Of a stretch of DNA of 64,000 nt, positions 1 to 11,985 are shown piece after piece. The stretch comes from Siderastrea radians. Taxonomy: Eukaryota > Cnidaria > Anthozoa > Scleractinia > Rhizangiidae. The stretch spans positions 14,362,057 to 14,426,056 of the forward strand of contig OZ024898.1 of the NCBI GenBank assembly GCA_964017195.1. Reading direction: 5' to 3'. A program made the translations under genes and the position numbers. Numbering within the stretch: the stretch's first letter is position 1; each line of letters begins with the position of its first letter. Under the pieces are notes generated by a model. The model was not told the DNA's origin and did no database searches. It saw nothing but the letters and a program-made list of their open reading frames with translations.

Positions 1-59
1 AAACAAGAGATAAATCTGGTTCAAATTCCCCACCCTTCCAACTGAAGGCAACGTTCAAA

Positions 60-150
60 TTGCCCCCTCCCCGGGCACGATGCACAGTCAATTGCCCGGG
101 GTATGCCGGGGGGGGGGGGAGGGCATGTTGAAGCTTCAATTTGACCGGTA
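60..150. repeat. GC-rich degenerate interspersed repeat
   Basis: This stretch has runs of G and the CCCGGG-type wording that recurs at 41268-41405 (GCCCGGGCA, then GGGGTATG and GGGCAT). It carries no open reading frame. I read it as a fragment of the same dispersed repeat; identity to the second copy is only approximate by eye. Confidence 0.35.
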
Positions 151-164
151 CAAAACTATATCAT

Positions 165-380
165 GATCAATCAATCAATAAACTTTATTTACCCTCGAAT
201 TTACGGTGTAGCACTCAAGTGCTAATATCTTCGAGCCAATTACATTAATAAATAATTACAATAAAAAGTTAATTCTATATAACAAATAAGATAACTAACT
301 ACCTAGACAACTAACTTGCAAATTATCATGATGTAGAAAGGTTTGCAGTTCCTGCCCTTTTAAGTAAATTATTGTTCCCC
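165..380 (-). mobile_element. 3' tail fragment of a CR1/L2-like LINE
   Basis: The segment starts with a short (TCAA)n run and an A/T-rich tail. It ends with a stretch (about 338-376) that nearly matches 5139-5167 inside the reverse-transcriptase remnant at 4835-5690, on the same minus strand. A short microsatellite at the 3' end is typical of CR1/L2-type LINEs. It looks like a separate, heavily deleted insertion of the same family. Confidence 0.45.
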
Positions 381-399
381 CACGAGCGTTTCAGGCTGA

Positions 400-1685
400 C
401 GGCTCCCGATCCAGTTAAAGCCCGCGTTATACCTTAGCAGCGGTAGAGTTTTGAGAGGAGTCCGCTGGCCCCAATAGTATTGTGCGTTCGATCACGTGAG
501 AATGTAGTTTTCCGCTCTCCTAAAAACGCTCTTGTGTTACTTCGTTCTACCAGTGAATTTGACTGTTTTTGTGTTGAGAAGTGGTGGCAAAATTGTCTTC
601 TAGTATAGGTATTCTTGCTGGGAGGCTTAAGTTTTATTTTTGGATTGCGAATTTGGAATGACAGGCTGCTTATTTGGCCTTTTTGCTAAGTATTCACTTT
701 GTGTTCGAGACGGACTTCGACTGAGTTTACAGTGTGACAGCTCAAAATTGATCCAGTTGCCACAGGCCAGTTTCACGTTAAAACGTCTTTGTGTTTGCTA
801 CAGAGTACTTTTGGTCAATGGAAAGGTACGTGGATGACCTTTGTCGATAACAAGATGGCTCAAGAGAGGATTCGTTTGAAGGCGGCTTCGAAAATATTTG
901 CAGAACGAAAACCGCCTCTTTTAGTCCTGGCTCTGCTCATCGAAGAGTGCTAACCAATCATTCGTGTTGTTCAGTGGAAGTTTGTAGACATGGTTTTAGT
1001 TTGCAGCTATTTTGAATTTCTGAAAGACAAGTGTTTTTCAATATGCGAAGAAAGATATCAGTGTTTTACGCAACGTGGTTTGGTGTCATGAAATCTAGGT
1101 GTGATGATGCAGATGGTCGCGGCTTTCTGCCATCCCAGTGGAAAAATTTGACAGTTGCCACAGGTTAATTTTCACTTTTTCTTGTAGTTTATTTCTTTAT
1201 TTGTTGAAATATCGCGAAGTCTGGTTAACAGCTGACCTATGAGTTTTGTACGACTCGCTCAAAAGTTCAGGTTACTTCACTGGAGTGCATTAAAGTAAGT
1301 TTATAAAGCTTCATCTGTAGAATGCTCTTTCTTTTTCGTTATAAGTCGATGGAAAACTACCATTAGACTATTGAAATGATTCCCGTAGGAATATCTTTGA
1401 TCAAGTATTCCCTTCTGTGATTTTTATACCCATGGTCATAAATTTCCTGCCCGTTTTTTAATAGGAAAGATAGCATGCAGCGCGTCCGGCTGCAGCCGCG
1501 AAATCCGTGGGAATTTATCCGCTCCGGCCCGCGCTCTGCATGAGTGGTTGAAACTTTTTTCCGAAAAGTCTGATTGCAGAGATGTCGTCAAAGCAAAGGG
1601 AGTCGAACTTGTAACCATTTTTGTTTTATTTGACATGAAGCTTATATTTTGAATCTTTTGCTTGTTACTATCCTCTCTAAAGTAA
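400..1685. other. Unassigned non-coding stretch
   Basis: Only short chance-length reading frames occur here. I recognise no domain, convincing exon, inverted repeat or tandem repeat. Confidence 0.5.
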
Positions 1686-1689
1686 TTTT

Positions 1690-1930
1690 ATTGGGTGACT
1701 TGCCTAAAAGGGGAGAAACCCTTAAGGCGTAATAAGGATACCGTATATTTGAGGCAAAAATTATAGGGATACAGGATACCGAAGGAAAGAATTATAGGGA
1801 TACGGGATATTAAATTGGGGATATTCAACGCGAACTTCAGGGATACGAGACCGCACAATTAAGGGGATATGGAATATTCGAAGAAAATGTTAAAGGGGTA
1901 TGGGATACCCAGACCACCCCCCCCCCCCCC
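1690..1930. repeat. Degenerate GGGATA-type tandem repeat with poly-C run
   Basis: Loose reiterations of 'agggatac' and 'gggatat' occur about every 30-40 bases, followed by a run of C near 1917-1930. The pattern resembles the 'cccgaatcccgc' reiteration of the TIR element at 20723-21145 but with a different unit. No coding potential. Confidence 0.45.
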
Positions 1931-4790
1931 ATGGGGCCTCTTTATTATTTTGGTGACTTGCTTAAAAGGAAAAAAATCCTTGAGGCGTATTTCTGTAGAA
2001 GAAGAGGGGAAAGAGTTAGCTTTATTTCTCCTTTTTGGTTGTAAAATAACCTTTTTGTCTGGAAAGGTTACTTCAGTCTTTTTTGGGGGGTAGGGGGGTT
2101 TGGAAATTTGCCTTTTAGCACACCAGGGGAAGAAAGAGAATTTGAGGGGATGCAGAGGTAGAAAAGGGAAGAGTTGGAAAGGCGTTTGAAGAAAGAGAAA
2201 ATTAAGAAGTTGACAAAAAAGAAAACAAATCTAAAAATAAAATGTTTGTTGAAAGGAACTTAGAAGTCATACTTGCCGACATGCTGTAGAAGTTTGCTTT
2301 TCTTTTTTTTCACAACACGTTTCTGCACATCTGTCCGATCCGAGAATTTGCCATGTTTAATGTCAACTGTCTGTGTAAGGGTAAAGATTGCAATAGTATG
2401 TACTCATTTTTAACTTACCATCAAGCTTTCTTGCATTTATGATTTAAGCAATCTCCTGTCAAACAACTCTCTTCCCAATCTATAAGTATGGGTTTTGGTG
2501 AAATTGGACAATAACTAAAATCACTTTGGTTGAAATGTGTCTTGTGATGCAATATGTTCCAACTAAAACTGGACATTTCCCAGGTGATATGCCCCAGTGT
2601 TCATTTTTTCAGTTGAAAGCAGTTTTAACTGTTCCAGATGGAAGAGCATTTTGGTTTTGTAATGGACCTAAACATACTCTAAAAATTCAACTTTCAATGC
2701 AGGAAATGTTTTTGAGGCATACACAGCTTTAAGGAAAAATATTTCAAGGATAGTAAAGTTAATATGTCAAGATGATTTTGTTCTCAGAAAATCGTACTGG
2801 TCTCAAATCTGTGTCAATATCATTTTGAACAAGACCTTTGTGTAACAGGAAATGTGTGATATAAGTGTGCAAATTCTGCTACAGATTTGAACTGTACCAG
2901 TGCAAAACCTGCACAAATGCATTCAAGTCTTTGTGCTGGTACAGTTTGGATCTGCAAGTTTAGCACAAGCAATGAGAACATAGCATAAGTGGAATGAAAA
3001 CAGTTCAAATTAACTTTATCCACTCAGGCCTAATCTCAATACCCTCAGGTGTAGCATTAATAGACTGTTGTAAATGGTGAGGGTGAAAATTCCAGTTCAC
3101 AAGGATTGAATAAATATGTTATTTACTTTGTTGAAACCAATTACAAAACTCCAATGAAATTATGGCCCTAACCAGGTGTGCACTTGTGAAAAGTTCTGTA
3201 ATACTATACTCATTTTTTAATTATTGTATTACTGGTTGGCAATAGTCAAGAGTTGGGGTAAGGGGAAAAGGAGAAAGCCTCTCCCATTTTTCCTTGCATG
3301 AACTCCTTCAAACTCCTTCCCTGACACCACATCCTACATAAGCTAAGTGTCTGCTAAAGACTTAGTATTTATTGGACTCAAAATGTTTTCAGAAATGAAT
3401 ATCATCAAATAAAAAAGTGACAAAACTAGAATTATTTCTAGACTGTTGTGTTACAAGGAAAAGCTATGTGGGGTATGTTGAATGAACTGCAAATCCAGAC
3501 AGTAATAATTACTATCATCCTTGTGGTTTGAGTCATTTGATGTGCTATCGGTTTGGTGAAGACAACTACCACTTTTCTGTTCCTCTGTAACTTGCCTACT
3601 GGGATGAGGATTCAAGATTTTTAACATCAGCCACCTTGAACCTCTTGCTATCTGACAGAAACCTAGTTCCCTTAACAGTGTTGTACAGTAATTTATTACT
3701 AGCTATTTTGAACTCTCATCAGCATCTGGAACAATTTTATTATCTGGTGTAGAACAATTTTTAAGCCCAGTAGAGCAACCACACTAGCCACATCTCTTAA
3801 ATTTAACAAAACCCATGCGAATATTGCTGTCCTGAGAGGAAAGCATATGGAAATTGTTTTTGACATAAAACTAGTTTTCCTTGTGGAATGAGCATGTAGC
3901 CTATAGTCATACTTGTCTATTCAAAAACTTTTAAAACATGCTTAAGAAGAAACTTACAAGCACAACATCATGCCCCTAGTTTGCCTGTACTGCACAGAAG
4001 GTTGCAACATTGGAACATGCAGTATCTTCTCGAACATAAGAGAAATCAGGACGCATTCTAAGGTTAAACACCAGCAGTTTTCCTAGATAGAATATATTAT
4101 CAAAAGAAAATAATATTCTGCCATCTTCTTTTGTCAAGAAGAATAAAAAATCGAAGAAGGGCCTTCAGACTGTTCACATGGAATAAAACCTGTCAGGTAA
4201 ATAAAAAAAACATCGTAAAAGAACGGAATAAATCAAAACAGTGGTATTTAGAGTGGCATGTAAAACCAGCAACTCCTGGGAAATCAAAGGAATGCGTGAC
4301 AAAACATAAAAAAGGTACAACTTCTTTATTCAAGCCCAATTTTCACCGTCAACACGGCAGGGTCCGCCTGAACCCACTGGCCTTTTCATAAAGATTAACT
4401 ATCAAACTACGTTTTTGTGCAAAAATAATCCAGGATACAAAGATAGATCCAGATGTATGTCCATGTCAAACAAGAGTGATCAACATAGCTCTCGAAGACT
4501 GTTTCGTTTTCATGGACTTGTTTTGTCAAGAAAAAAGCTTACCTGAACATGCCGCTTACACCATTACTTGGCTAGGTCATCTTCTAACAGTCTCCCAGAA
4601 ATGAAGGACTGGATCGCTCGACAACAGAAGAAATTTACCGACAAAGAACGAGGTTTCACGTACAAGCCAAACGAACGACGGCAACCATTAGTATCGCAGA
4701 CACGACGCGTGATTGGACGAATGAAGTCACGTGAACTGTGTCCAACACCACCTGGGATAGACTGGTAACTAATTAATGCGTGCGCATCCA
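1931..4790. other. Unassigned non-coding stretch
   Basis: The region is A/T-rich with scattered short ORFs, including a basic plus-strand one around 4131-4391 and an overlapping sense/antisense pair at 4564-4791. None has a recognisable domain or a consistent splice context. I see no gene or repeat I can name. Confidence 0.45.
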
Positions 4791-4834
4791 TTTATTGATT
4801 TTGCGCTGTACAATTGAGAAAATGAGTGTCGTCA

Positions 4835-5690
4835 TTAAGTTGACCGCCTGAAACGCTCGTGCCCCGTAGATATCAGTCGTCGAAAAGAAGTGAAATCAGA
4901 AATAGTGCGGTAATGGTCAGGAAGAGAATTCCAGGATGTTGCTGCCAAGTAACTAAAGGAATTGAGACCATAAGAAGTGGTCAATGGTTTGGGCAAACAG
5001 AGCATATTATGTCCTCTTAAAAAATAGGTGCTAGAGCGTAAACGAAACATATCTTTTAAATATCTTGGATAATCAGAAAAATGAAGACATTTAAAAATAG
5101 TAAGAATCATGTTTTGTAAACGCTTGTCCTTAAGGTTTGCGGTTCCTGCCTTTTTAAGTAAATTATTGTACTCAGAGTTAAAATCCTTGGAAATGAAACG
5201 AAGAATACGTTTGTTTAAGAGGTCCAGTTTATCAGAATCTTGTTTACTAGAGAAATGCCACACCATAGAACAATAATAAAAGTGAGGAAGTATAAATGCC
5301 TTATAAAGACGGAGCATGGCTTCAGTAGACATCAGTTTGCCAAACCTTGTCATAACGCTAAACTGATTGTTTACCTTTTTACACATAGAGGACACATGTT
5401 GCTTAAACGTAAGATCTTTATCAATTGTAACGCCGAAAAGTTCCATTGAGTCATTTACTGAGAAATTAAACTGATGGTCATGATCAGTTTTTCCTAGTAT
5501 CGTCCCTTGGTGTTTGCTGGGATTTGCTATCATTCCATTGATCTCGTACCAGGCATTTGCTGAGCTTACCTCACACGAGATACGCCTTTCCAAAGATACC
5601 GGATCCGTATCGGCGGTGTAGAGTTGACCATCATCTGCATACATATTTAATTGTGCAGTTTTGATAAAAATAATAGCGGATTCCAAAAGT
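4835..5690 (-). mobile_element. 5'-truncated CR1/L2-group LINE, reverse transcriptase C-terminal part
   Basis: A 283-codon minus-strand frame begins just before the reverse-transcriptase catalytic box YADD (about residue 17). It continues through the thumb region (FGVTIDKDLTFKQHV) and the conserved non-LTR tail ending in a 'SWNSLPDHYR' motif, which is characteristic of CR1/L2/Rex-type ORF2 C-termini. The frame ends at a stop at 4835. The fingers and endonuclease domains are missing, so the copy is truncated at its 5' side near 5690 and cannot move by itself. Clade assignment is from motif memory; a tree of the RT segment would settle it. Confidence 0.85.
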
Positions 5691-5839
5691 GTTAGCCGGC
5701 TAAACTCAGTAAACTTTTAAAGGAACTTCCGCCAAACCAAGTTCATAAAATAAGGAAAACCAATTGATATTCTCCACACTCCTGAGGGTATCCTTTGGAA
5801 TGAAACGCACACGAGAAACAAGCAAAACACTGACAAATA

Positions 5840-5933
5840 CTTAGCTCAGAGTAAAGAAAACAAGCACGCGTGCTGCTAAAACAGCAGACATTAGGGAACA
5901 AGTTCGATCAAAGCGCTTGAAATCACCTGCACC
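5840..5933. repeat. 94-bp exact direct repeat, copy 1
   Basis: The block beginning CTTAGCTCAG and ending CACCTGCACC is identical to 6183-6276. The two copies are 249 bases apart. The second half of the unit is also similar to 11986-12040, in the 3' flank of the ficolin-like gene. Confidence 0.9.
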
Positions 5934-6182
5934 TGCATGATAACAAGCGACCACGATGCTGGTTTGCATATCTAATTGCTTGAATTTGGCACATAATTAG
6001 GTAACCTACTTCTTCACACACATATTTTTCACACAAATATTTTTCACACATATAACTACCATATAACTATATAACGGAGTAACTAACTACTATAAATGCT
6101 AAATTTTCGTCAGTCGGACCAGATACAATATACCCTAGGGAATGCCTTTTGTGTCTTTTGTCGACGTGGGTATAGCTTTACA

Positions 6183-6276
6183 CTTAGCTCAGAGTAAAGA
6201 AAACAAGCACGCGTGCTGCTAAAACAGCAGACATTAGGGAACAAGTTCGATCAAAGCGCTTGAAATCACCTGCACC
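6183..6276. repeat. 94-bp exact direct repeat, copy 2
   Basis: This is the second copy of the unit at 5840-5933. It runs directly into the segment homologous to 11986-12303, so this copy marks the edge of the larger duplication. Confidence 0.9.
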
Positions 6277-6630
6277 CTAGTAACCACACAAAGAACATCA
6301 CTTTTTCTGTTTTATTTAAACAACTTCAGTCACAGTACTGATTACAAATGAATACAATATAAGAGGAAATCTCAAATCTACAGCCATGACCGATAGTTAC
6401 TGCGGGTACATAGACGTAAAAAGGAAAGGTATAAAAAACCTTGGCAAGGAAATCGCAGTAATTAGTAATGGTAATTTAGAAGGCTTTAAGAAACATTGCC
6501 AGTTATCGCGATCCAGTGGTCTCTTTTGATTGCGTTTGAGACGACGTTATTTTGTGATAAGGTCGTCTCAAATGCTGGCTTGTGATTGGTTCAAAAACTG
6601 TCATGACAACGCGTCCAAGGTCAAACTTCT

Positions 6631-6777
6631 GGCCCCGGTTGTTCAAAAGTTGGATAGCGCTATCCAACGGATAAATCACTATCCAGTGGATAAGTGTTAG
6701 GGAAAACAATTGCGTTATCCACTGGATAGAGATTTATCCGGTGGATAGCCCTATCCAACTTTTGAACAACTGGGGCC
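6631..6777. mobile_element. Foldback MITE (147 bp, GGCCCC...GGGGCC)
   Basis: The two halves are inverted copies. The left arm has GTTCAAAAGTTGGATAGCGC and the right arm GCCCTATCCAACTTTTGAAC, both flanked by GGCCCC/GGGGCC. Internal 'ttatccactggat' words repeat in both orientations. It is non-coding and likely a non-autonomous DNA transposon. Confidence 0.85.
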
Positions 6778-7331
6778 AGAACTTTTCTTCACAAAACCGC
6801 CGGCAAAAGTTTAGTTTTTGCTCAGTAATATAGTTGAAAAAACCTTTATTACAATGTGGTTCATCCCTACAAGCAGCTTACCTTGACAGATTGCCCAAAA
6901 TGTAAGTGCTAAAACTTTAAAACTGTGTATTTTTCTTTAAAACAGTTTGTTTTTCGGTTTTTATTTTGCGATGCGCGCGCGCTGTCTTGCGTTATCAATT
7001 GTGGTCTACTTTCAGCCTAGAAAAGAAGTTGATTTTCACGTTATTCTATTATTTTGTCGATCCTCGTCGTTTGAAAAAATTTATGTTCATGCACTGAAAG
7101 AGTTTATTTTGTTTCATTAAGCAATTTTTGGTTGAAAAGCGGCGAATTCAAACATTTTGCTGCAAAACCAAAATTGTTTTCGTGAGCAAGTATCGCGCGT
7201 GCAAATCTTCACGACGAGCAAGAATTTCTCTTTTGACCAACAGAAATTATTGCCCTGGCTTTTTGGTTTTTCGCGAAAAAGAGACATGCCTTAATGTCGT
7301 CTCAAAATCGAATTTAGTTTGTATAAACTTT

Positions 7332-7908
7332 AGCTACCGTGTGGCACTAAACTTTTGCGGGTTCTAAGTTTTGCGATTTTTGCGGTTTTTTTCACGATCC
7401 GCAAAAAAAGGTCGCGCGAAAAAAATTTCTCGCATAAATTTTCTCCGCAAAAATTTACTCCACTGTCTGAAAGTTATATACAAACATCGCCTTTTACCTG
7501 TAATGTAGAATCATGTTGGTGTCCATTTGCTTAAACCGCCTCCTTCTTTCAGAAACAAAACGAAAAAAAAAAAACATACAGAAATAGAACGATGAAATTG
7601 CAGTTGGTACACTACAATTATTTAATGGTAAAAGCTTGCCGGAAAAAAAATGATCGACTGAGGGAACTCCATTGATTAACTGATTAACGTTGTATACATG
7701 TGCATGTTGTTCATCTGTATTCGATTGCTTGTACTCAAAAGTCGAGAATGCTGTAATTCCAAATAAAAGGCGACTTCCTGAAAATCGCAAAAATTAATTC
7801 CACGCAAGAAAAACCAGTTTCTCCCAATCGCAAAAGTTAGTTCCCGCAAAACACAAAAAAATCGCCCGTTCGCAAAGTTAAACTGCCGCAAAAATTTTGT
7901 GCCACAAA
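7332..7908. mobile_element. Imperfect TIR element rich in 'TTTTGCGG' words
   Basis: The left end reads GTGTGGCACTAAACTTTTGC. The right end, reverse-complemented, reads GTTTGTGGCACAAAATTTTTGC. Both are followed inward by multiple 'ttttgcga' or 'cgcaaaa' words. The core has no coding sequence I trust. The insertion lies inside the duplicated block 6217-8190. Confidence 0.55.
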
Positions 7909-8148
7909 CAAACTTAGGTCAAACAAATTTCTCGGTCCTTGGGTTTGTTACATGCAATATTAAATAATATTGGATCGATATTAACTAGAAAAAGTAATGC
8001 AATTTTAAGATTACCTTGGAACAGTAATTTAACACTATTTATTTGCAGTCATATTTCAAAACTTTGTATTTTGTTGTATTTGCAAACATAGAGCTTGTAA
8101 AAATCCAAACGTAACTTTCATAAAGAAGTAGGTTAAGATTAATGTCAA

Positions 8149-8186
8149 TCAGCGGATCCACAAGTTTAATGAGTAGGACTGGGATG
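8149..8186 (-). pseudogene. Relic of a fibrinogen-like last exon (C-terminal residues only)
   Basis: This 38-base piece is identical to 12561-12598 and encodes the terminal SQSYSLNLWIR-type ending (SYSLNLWIR then TGA) of the fibrinogen-like domain. Upstream of it on the minus strand the similarity stops. Only the last dozen codons of a paralogous exon survive. Confidence 0.8.
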
Positions 8187-8460
8187 GAGCGTTACCTGTG
8201 TTAGCATTATAACCAAAGTCATATTTACAAAGTCATTTATTTTCATTTTTTTTACTGTTTTAGTCATATTTAGTGATAAAACAGTAGCATTGTAGTTTGC
8301 TTGTGCGCAACATACAGCCAGCACGGAAATTAAAAAGGATAAAGTTTGAAGTCTGGTAAGGAAACATTTTGCTTTTGCCAAAGAGTCGATTTCTTTAACC
8401 ATTTCAAAGATTGCCCTCTCCAACAAAACGCAAAGTTTTGAAACTTGTGTTTCTAGCCTT
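8187..8460 (-). pseudogene. Possible exon: coiled coil plus hydrophobic segment, next to the exon relic
   Basis: An uninterrupted minus-strand frame shows heptad-like leucines (RLETQVSKLCVLLERAIFEM), then SLAKAKCFLTR, then a hydrophobic stretch (FLISVLAVCC). It ends in ACACAG|GTAACG, a possible donor. Coiled coil plus membrane span is also the layout of the first exon of the ficolin-like gene, but the sequences are not clearly related. It may be a remnant 5' exon of a collapsed paralogue, or chance. There is no clear ATG with context and no expression evidence. Confidence 0.25.
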
Positions 8461-10035
8461 CCTTACTTTCCAATCTCTCTTCTGCAATTTAAGAATATAT
8501 CTTCAGCTCGGGAATTTTGTTAACCAGAAAATAGGCACGTTTTCAGATTGCAACTAAAATTAATTGCAATCCGGTGACAGATACATTATGTTCTACATTG
8601 CCAAGACGGACAATGGAATGTACGGTACAAAACAAACTCCGTGCAGTTAGAGGTCAAATTTCTTCCTTAATTTAAAGCATTTGACAGCCCTACTGGGATA
8701 TATTTTTGAATTAAAATAAGGTTGTGTGATTGATTCTCAGCACCTGATCACTGTTAATAAACACTACAGCAAATTTCCGGTTTCAGAAAGAATGTGATTT
8801 AAGGGGTTGTACAATCGAAAGCTTTATATTGTATCAGTTTGTATTCAACACTTCTCAGTGGTCTCATTGGCTGATGTGGAAATTGAAGAACTGATGCCGT
8901 CAATTGGGCATGAAGAATTTCACTTACAGGAGGCTGACACTGTGGACTACTTATTTACCTCCTTGCAAGGTCCACAAAGCATGTGTTCTTTTCATAACTT
9001 GAAATTTAACGAAGAAGCAAAATTGAAAGGCTGATTGTAAAGCTTGCTGAATTCAATGGCATCAAGTGAACTATTTGCAGCAAACCTTGTGTCACCCTCT
9101 GAAAATTTTCTCCAAGCCTTATTTGCAAGTAATTTCTTAAATCTTTGACCAGTTCATGCACACTAGCTGTTTTTGCCGTTGTTCCTTTGGTTACTCGTAG
9201 GTTGTTCAAGTTGACAGACAACAAATGTTGATAATTCATATGAATATTTGAGAATATGAATATATGTAAATGTCAGGAGCTATGTTACATCGATTTCAAT
9301 GGACATGACCAGCAATGGCTTAACTTTTAAAGTCAACTGGAGAAGATCTCTCACCGTCATATCAATCGGAAACGAAGATTAGTGTGTATAACGTCAAATT
9401 GAGGAGATTTGAACCTTCAAGCGATTAAATGGGCTCAACTCTCTTAGATGCAATGATTTGCAATGAGCTTTTTCAGTGTGGAAGGTACTATGCCCCGATT
9501 ACGAAACTCCTAACCAGATATTCTCTTACCGGATATTGTTATTGTTCTTTGATTAAGGAAAGTGGTCTTTTTTCCTCGTCAAGAAGCAACTCCTCGAAGC
9601 CAGTCACTAATTAATCGCAATTCCATAGACATTGACAATAGCGCGAGTAGTTCGCAGATATGATCCACGACGGTACATTTCATTTAGTAATAAACTACTA
9701 ATTGAAACTAGCAAAGCAAAACTACAAGTCAAGCTGTAAATATACCTTAGCATCTTTCCCCTCAATCTTCCTTTTTCTGCGTAATTTGTTTGTAATTTGC
9801 AATTTTTTTGTACGTAAACGTCACTTTAGTTGGTTTGTTTATCAAGTGCGAACGCTAAAAAAAAAAAAAAATTGTTCATATTCCTAATGGTAAACATTCC
9901 CTCTTTATATTTCTTAATGCTATGAAATATTTACTGTTTGTTTCGCCTAGTTCATATTCATGTTTACTCTGTTTGCTTTTGTCTTGGTAACGTTAAAGTT
10001 TTGGCAGCCTTCTGTGGTACCTAGTGTTGGTCAGT
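8461..10035. other. Unassigned non-coding stretch
   Basis: Short ORFs on both strands (for example around 8807-9239) overlap each other and show no domain. No repeat pair was found within the window. Confidence 0.45.
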
Positions 10036-10039
10036 TTAA

Positions 10040-10717
10040 GGTGTTTCGATACAGCTTTTTTGGGACCATACCTCACTTTTTGAATCGGCTTTTAGACAGT
10101 CTTCTCCTCGTCAGATCAACTTGAAATTTGCGATACTTGTTGGTTTTGGATTCAACTTTACCGTGGTTTACATTTTGTGAAAATCGATATTTCCATGACA
10201 ACGATAAACAAAAATCCTCGAAAACAGTAAATTTACTTCAAAACAATTCAAAAATTACCACAAAATTATTTCACCTATGATCTTAGAAAAACAATTCGTT
10301 CTCCAGATCGCGAACACCAGTTTCAACAAAACTTTCTAGGCGTAAAATAGTAAGTAAAAGACACATTTTAACAGTATTTTCTAGCCATTTCATCAGAGCA
10401 TTGATTACTTTTCGGTGCATTTACTATTACTGTGCAAAAGCTAGGGTTGAAAATGTTTTTGCGATTTACTTCAAAACAAACATACAGAATTCTTTTGTTC
10501 TTGTATATTTTGTTTGCCATACACCACAGTTTAAGATGTTGGTATTTGCTTTTCAAAGTGAAATCTGGATCGCGCAAAATTTCAATGTAAACCACGCTAA
10601 AGTACAATCCAAAACCAACAAGTATTACAAATTTCACGTTGATCCGACAAGATGAAGACCGGCTAAGAGCCGATTTTAAAAGTGAGGTATGGTCCCAAAA
10701 AACTGTATCGAAACACC
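10040..10717. mobile_element. TTAA-flanked MITE with long TIRs (678 bp)
   Basis: The element opens with GGTGTTTCGATACAG and closes with its inverse CTGTATCGAAACACC, each flanked outside by TTAA (10036-10039 and 10718-10721). The inverted similarity continues inward for about 150 bases, including 'gggaccatacctcactttt' and its complement. A TTAA target duplication is the signature of piggyBac and Kolobok superfamilies; no transposase is encoded. The short ORFs on both strands at 10368-10655 are by-products of the arms. Confidence 0.85.
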
Positions 10718-10724
10718 TTAATAG

Positions 10725-11515
10725 CGCAGCCAGCGTGCTAGCGCGTCAGCGGAGCACCATTGCTAAGCAAATTTGGTAACCTATCAAGCCAAGAAATTTT
10801 GGTAGTGACGTAATAGTCACGTGACCGTCCGTCCGTACGTCCGTACGTCCGTATGTCCGTACGTCAGCACCACAGGGTCACCAATATCAACTGGCATACA
10901 CTGGATATATACCTGAATCCCGTGTTTTTGGCGCGAAATCGCATGGTGACCCGCGTTGTGGCAAAACAAGCAAAGACAACAAAAGTCAAAAACAAATTTG
11001 TTAATGGAAAAAAAAGGTCGAATTCAAAAGAATACTTAGTTGTATTTTTGGTGGAAGGCGAAAAGTTCAATTTAGGCGAAAAAAATTAGGCGATAAAGTT
11101 CAGGCGAAAAGTTCAAATTTGCCTTGTCGGTTCTGTTGCGGACGCGGTCGGCACACGGTCGCAGCATTTCGCAGCGGTTTCGACACCAAATATAGCAGAG
11201 CTAGTGCTTTTTATTTTTTTCTGTCCACAACCATAGTTTTTGCGGCGGTCCGAACACACCAGCATTTTCATGTTGATAGGCAGCTTGTCACGAAGAAGGA
11301 AATAAGTAGTAAAATTAACACCCGAGGATAACAATTAGCGCTCATGTCCTAGTGGACTAAACGTGGCTTACGACGCCGTCGAGCCGAGTTCGGCTCTCAA
11401 CGAGGTCGTGATTTTTGTCCTTTCTTTTAATTTAACGACTTGAATGAGAGTATTTTCACAAATTAATAAGTGCCAGCAAAAGACAAACAAACAAACAAAC
11501 AAACAAACAAAAGGG
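10725..11515 (+). mobile_element. Interspersed repeat family A, copy 1 (SINE-like/composite)
   Basis: Shared landmarks with copies at 22440-23220 (inverted) and 61495-62040 are GAGCACCAT near the start, a 'gtccgtccgt' tract, 'gttctg(c)tgcg', 'cggcacac', 'gtccacaacca' and 'gcggcggtccgaac'. A (GTCCGTAC)n tract lies at 10827-10865, a tRNA-like stretch with B-box-like GAGTTCGGCTC near 11385, and an (AAAC)n run at 11487-11515. A tRNA-like 3' part plus a simple-repeat tail suggests a SINE-type or composite non-autonomous element. ORFs inside it are not conserved between copies. Confidence 0.7.
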
Positions 11516-11701
11516 GGGCTCCGCTTTTAGGCTTGGCTAAATCTATATATATTATCCTTTCTTGATATTAAGTGTTATGGGATAAATTATGCAAGCTATG
11601 TTAGGCATTCTTAGGTATAGGTATTGTAAGTATTTAATATAAGCATTGTTAGTATAGTAGGCATGTAAGTACATGCATTGACCTATTGGCCTTTACCTAG
11701 C

Positions 11702-11978
11702 GTTTATATGACAAGAAGTTGGTCCGGCTGACCGAGATAAAGTTGACCCTGGTAGGTGAGACAAAGTGTTTGTATGAGAAAAAGTTGTCCAGTTTGCCAG
11801 GGTTACCCTACCTGCCGAGGTGAGACAACTCGCCCCTCGATTTGTCTGACCTCCCTGAGACGAGTTTGTGATCCTTATGTAAACGGTTCGTTGAACTTTT
11901 TAAAGAAACGAGAGATAATTAGCCCGCCCAGGGTAACTCGGGGGAGGGTTGTCTCGGGTACCCGAGACCATATAAACC
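11702..11978. mobile_element. Probable MITE with short inverted ends (TTTATATG...CATATAAA)
   Basis: The ends TTTATATGAC and GACCATATAAA are inverted relative to each other. The interior repeats 'gagacaa', 'gttgtc' and 'ctcggg' words in both orientations. No target duplication could be fixed. Confidence 0.45.
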
Positions 11979-11985
11979 GGACCTA

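Larger units (their letters stand above)
6217..8190. repeat. Segmental duplicate of the 3' flank of the ficolin-like gene, interrupted by insertions
   Basis: Blocks at about 6217-6497 and 7921-8186 align in the same order and orientation with 11986-12303 and 12340-12600. Shared landmarks include 'acagacgtaaaaagga'-like text and 'aagattaccttggaacag'. The middle (about 6498-7908) is absent from the second locus and contains at least two foldback elements. This is therefore a paralogous copy of the last exon's downstream flank, later invaded by MITEs. Confidence 0.8.

Noticed and set aside
1869..2093. Plus-strand ORF starting MEYSKKMLKGYGIPRPPPP
   Set aside because: It runs through a degenerate repeat and a poly-C tract that encodes the prolines; no domain or splice support.
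4564..4791. Sense and antisense ORFs of 66-75 codons over the same bases
   Set aside because: There is no domain, no splice context and no way to prefer one strand; length is within chance.
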